Assembly (NCBI GenBank): GCA_036499395.1
Contig: DASYDW010000010.1
Coordinates: forward strand, 199,668 to 263,667
From: Pirellulales bacterium
GTDB taxonomy: Bacteria > Planctomycetota > Planctomycetia > Pirellulales > JACPPG01
Direction of reading: 5' to 3'
DNA length: 64,000 bases
Program-made: the position numbers and the translations under genes
Notes under the pieces: model-generated
Seen by the model: only the letters and a program-made list of their open reading frames with translations
Told to the model about the DNA's origin: nothing
The model's database searches: none
Part shown: positions 61,439-64,000 of the stretch, one piece after another
Layout of the letters: each line of letters starts with the position of its first letter
Numbering within the stretch: position 1 is the first letter of the stretch

Positions 61439-62851
61439 TTAGATGTCGTAGTACAGGCAGAACTCGTAAGGATGGGGACGCAGCCGCATGGCGTCGACTT
61501 CCTTCTCGGTTTTGTAATTGATCCAGGTGCTGATGACGTCCTCGGTGAACACGTCGCCGCGCAGCAAGTACTCGTGGTCGGCCTTAAGCGCCGCGAGCGC
61601 TTCGTCCAGCGAGCCGGGCGTCTTGGGCACTTCGGCCAGTTCCTCAGGCGACAGGTCGTAGATGTCCTTGTCGAGCGGCTGGCCTGGAGCAATCTTGTTT
61701 TGAATGCCGTCGATCACGGCCATCAACATGGCCGAGAAGGCCAGGTAAGGATTGCAGCTGGGATCGGGGCAACGGAACTCGACGCGTTTGGCCTTGGGGC
61801 TGGCGCTATACATCGGAATGCGGCACGAGGCCGACCGATTGCGCTGCGAGTAAGCCAGGTTGACTGGTGCCTCGTAGCCGGGCACCAAACGCTTGTAGCT
61901 GTTGGTGGTGGGATTGCTGAAGGCCAGGATCGCCGGCGCGTGCTTCAGCAAGCCGCCGATAGCATACAGAGCCATCTCGCTCAGGCCCGCGTAACCGCTA
62001 CCGGCAAACAGTGGCTCGCTCCCCTTCCACAACGAGATATGCGTGTGCATGCCCGACCCATTGTCGCCAAACAGGGGCTTGGGCATGAACGTCACGGTCT
62101 TGTTGTACTTCTTGGCGACGTTCTTGATGATGTACTTATACAAGCACATCTGGTCGGCCATTCGCACCAGGCTCTGGAATCGCAGGTCGATCTCGCATTG
62201 GCCGGCCGTGGCTACTTCGTGGTGTTGGGCCTCGACGTCCATGCCGCAGTCGATCATCGTCTGCATCATCTCGTTGCGGACGTTCATCAATTGATCCGCC
62301 GGAGGGACCGGGAAGTATCCCTCTTTGTGACGCAGCTTGTAGCCCAGGTTCGGATTCTCGACGCGGCCGCGGTTCCATTCGCCTTCGATGCTGTCCAGGT
62401 GGTAGTAGGCTTCGTTGGCGCGGGCGTCGAAACGCACGTCGTCGAAGACGAAGAACTCAGCCTCGGGGCCGATGTAGCACGTGTCCGCGATGCCGGTGCT
62501 CTTCAGGTAATTGACAGCCTTGCGAGCTACGTTGCGCGGATCGCGCGAGTAGTCTTCGCGCGTGATCGGATCCTGAATGTTGCAGATCATCGAGATCGTG
62601 GGCAACGTCGTGAAAGGATCCAGCACCGCCGTCTCGGGCTGCGGCACCAGGATCATGTCGCTCTCGTTGATCGCTTGCCAACCACGAATACTCGAGCCGT
62701 CGAACCCCAGGCCGTCCTCGAAGACGTCTTCGTCCAGCTTGTTCACCGGGATGGTGAAGTGCTGCCAAATGCCGGGAAAATCCATGAACCGCAGGTCGAC
62801 TGCCTTGACGTCCTTCTCGCGACACAACGCCAGAACTTCTTTGGGCTTCAT
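61439..62851 (-). CDS. glnA: Glutamine synthetase type I
   Basis: 470 residues from the ATG at 62851 (GAAAGGAG ribosome site), the normal GSI length. '[20 protein letters not shown]' and '[20 protein letters not shown]' at the N-terminus; '[13 protein letters not shown]', '[14 protein letters not shown]', '[12 protein letters not shown]' and '[20 protein letters not shown]' for the active site. The adenylylation-type loop '[13 protein letters not shown]' keeps the tyrosine, so AMP-control is possible. Role: ammonium assimilation into glutamine. Confidence 0.96.
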   Translation of the reverse strand: MKPKEVLALCREKDVKAVDLRFMDFPGIWQHFTIPVNKLDEDVFEDGLGFDGSSIRGWQAINESDMILVPQPETAVLDPFTTLPTISMICNIQDPITREDYSRDPRNVARKAVNYLKSTGIADTCYIGPEAEFFVFDDVRFDARANEAYYHLDSIEGEWNRGRVENPNLGYKLRHKEGYFPVPPADQLMNVRNEMMQTMIDCGMDVEAQHHEVATAGQCEIDLRFQSLVRMADQMCLYKYIIKNVAKKYNKTVTFMPKPLFGDNGSGMHTHISLWKGSEPLFAGSGYAGLSEMALYAIGGLLKHAPAILAFSNPTTNSYKRLVPGYEAPVNLAYSQRNRSASCRIPMYSASPKAKRVEFRCPDPSCNPYLAFSAMLMAVIDGIQNKIAPGQPLDKDIYDLSPEELAEVPKTPGSLDEALAALKADHEYLLRGDVFTEDVISTWINYKTEKEVDAMRLRPHPYEFCLYYDI

Positions 62852-62981
62852 GTTGGCTCCTTTCGCTTCGTAGAACCAGAAGGAGAGATCGACTTGCACC
62901 GGGGTTCTCGCACCGGTCCGCCACCGCGATAGCGTGGGCGGAGATCGAATGGCCCGGGCAAAAAGCAAATCGAGTTAATAC

Positions 62982-62996
62982 GCAAACCAAATGCCG
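62982..62996 (-). promoter_or_regulatory. Candidate sigma-54 promoter for glnA
   Basis: On the minus strand CGGCAT-TTGGT-TTGC agrees with TGGCAC-N5-TTGC at 8 of 10 fixed positions, with GG and GC correctly spaced. About 130 nt upstream of the glnA ATG. No other obvious promoter was found in the 314-bp gap (62852-63165). Confidence 0.4.
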
Positions 62997-63038
62997 GCCC
63001 GCACCGGCGGAACCCGAATAATAAGACGTAATTGGATG

Positions 63039-63057
63039 TTTGCAATTCGGTTGCAAA
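63039..63057. repeat. Inverted repeat upstream of glnA
   Basis: TTTGCAA-TTCGG-TTGCAAA, perfect 7-bp arms, in an AT-rich stretch 43 bp upstream of the candidate sigma-54 box. Possible activator site, or a leftover terminator stem. Confidence 0.4.
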
Positions 63058-63165
63058 AAAAAGCACGAAAAATGAGTGACCGGCGCATTGCCCGAGGCCA
63101 CAGGCAACGCATGACGCGACTGCCAGCATTCCCACACGCCCACGTCTTCAACGCGACTAACTAAA

Positions 63166-64000
63166 TTAGCGAGAATTAGAGTCGCCCGTACTTACGGGCG
63201 CGGACTCACTCGCATGCGCGCCATTATGACCGTTGGTCGAGGCGACCGCGCGAGGGCTGCGCTCGCGAGGCGAGACGTCCGACGCCTTGGCACGATCACG
63301 CCGCCACCACAGGGCCAGAAAGGCGGGAACCAGAATCGGCCTTACGACGATCGTGTCGAGCAAGACGCCCAGCGACAGGGCGAAACCGAGTTCGACGATC
63401 CCGCGCAGCGTTCCAGTGATCATCGAGATGAAGCTGCCGGCCATGATGACGCCGCAACTGGTGATGATCCCGCCGGTGCGGACCACGGCCGCGCGCAGGC
63501 CGCCCAGCAGGCCGCGCTGGCGCTGCTCTTCGATCACGCGCGTGATCAGGTAAATATTGTAATCCTCGCCGATCGCCACCAGGATCACGAACAAAAACAG
63601 CGGCACCTTCCAGTCCAGGCCATCAAAGTCGACATAGGCCCAGCGGAAGATCAATTCCGTCGCCCCCATCGTCACGTAATAAGTGAACAGCACCGAGAGG
63701 ACGAGATAGATCGAGATCAACGGACGCCGCACAATCACGATCAGCACGCAATACACGGCCAGGCAGACCAGACGCTGGATTAATTGCTGGTCCGAATCGG
63801 TAACGGCACGCAGGTCGCGCGTGCCGGCCGTAGGGCCCGAGAAATCGAACTCCGCTCCATGCCAAGGGCTCGTCTCGTCGCGCGAGAACTCCAGCATCTG
63901 TCCGTTGATCGTTTCGACCAGATTCGCGGCTTCGCGCGAGAACGGTTCGTAGCGCGTCACGATATCCAGCCGCGTCACCTGTCCCGCGAGGTCCGGCTCC
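63166..64000 (-). CDS. MMPL/RND-type transporter, C-terminal part
   Basis: The gene runs off the right edge; the frame stays open to base 63999. About 277 residues visible: the end of a periplasmic loop, then five or six helices with the RND-type segment '[20 protein letters not shown]' and '[20 protein letters not shown]', matching the MMPL GxxxDY(N/S)xF-type motif. The last 50 residues are Ser/Ala/Arg-rich and cytoplasmic. Family role: proton-driven export of lipids or other hydrophobic molecules. Confidence 0.85.
   Translation of the reverse strand, partial: EPDLAGQVTRLDIVTRYEPFSREAANLVETINGQMLEFSRDETSPWHGAEFDFSGPTAGTRDLRAVTDSDQQLIQRLVCLAVYCVLIVIVRRPLISIYLVLSVLFTYYVTMGATELIFRWAYVDFDGLDWKVPLFLFVILVAIGEDYNIYLITRVIEEQRQRGLLGGLRAAVVRTGGIITSCGVIMAGSFISMITGTLRGIVELGFALSLGVLLDTIVVRPILVPAFLALWWRRDRAKASDVSPRERSPRAVASTNGHNGAHASESAPVSTGDSNSR

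Noticed and set aside
61394..62932. 512-codon plus-strand frame opposite glnA
   Set aside because: Length comes from GC bias; glnA on the minus strand is unambiguous.

Overview
The window is a high-GC bacterial chromosome segment, almost certainly from a planctomycete of the Pirellulales/Lacipirellulaceae type. The main evidence is two sets of the planctomycete-typical DUF1501 and DUF1549/DUF1553 proteins (one with a Planctomycete-type cytochrome c domain), an ECF sigma factor paired with a membrane-bound leucine-rich-repeat protein, a large YidC with an extra PDZ-like domain, several GroEL copies and a SpoIIE-like phosphatase. No rRNA, tRNA or CRISPR array was seen.

Layout. 1-4.6 kb: the end of an oxalate/formate-type MFS carrier facing an exported oxalate decarboxylase, a lipoprotein, then an ECF sigma/LRR anti-sigma pair. 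4.7-16.8 kb: two DUF1501-DUF1549/1553 modules around an SMP-30-like protein and a PP2C phosphatase; the second module ends in an EF-hand lipoprotein. 16.8-20.5 kb: a CPXCG zinc protein, a GNAT-like protein divergent from an alpha-oxoamine synthase, and a CrcB fluoride channel. 21-27.6 kb: a chaperone block (groEL1-groES-groEL2-dnaJ-grpE, then FmdB-type and YacG-type zinc proteins) with a sigma-54-type promoter match ahead of groEL1. 27.8-39.7 kb: housekeeping genes (membrane protein, receiver-like protein, PII, metalloprotease, ribokinase, mnmE, yidC, phosphoesterase, tsaB).

39.7-49.9 kb is an accessory island. Sampled lines are clearly more AT-rich than the flanks (about 45% versus 65% GC). 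It holds mostly unrecognised small membrane proteins, broken genes and repeats. Its core (41.9-45.7 kb) is an array of small membrane proteins, most of which begin with a near-identical 'TRRRWF(R/Q)F' segment followed by one hydrophobic helix; several also share a C-terminal 'W/E-PGY ... LFPEA' block. Six genes here have a TANNNT-like -10 box exactly 6 nt before the ATG, which predicts leaderless mRNAs. A transposase remnant, a gene interrupted by an in-frame TGA, a tandem pair of secreted paralogues and a serine-recombinase-like gene with a perfect 12-bp inverted repeat complete the island.

49.9-64 kb returns to core-type genes: endonuclease IV, a parvulin-type foldase and a secreted protein of unknown role, then an acyl-CoA ligase/thiolase/SDR set that fits fatty-acid oxidation. 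A REP-associated transposase follows, flanked by its own palindromic repeats, then a membrane-anchored PhnD-like protein, an RraA-family protein, glutamine synthetase and the end of an MMPL transporter. Glutamine synthetase, PII and the sigma-54-like sites point to conventional nitrogen control.

All functional calls rest on recognising motifs by eye; no database search was run.
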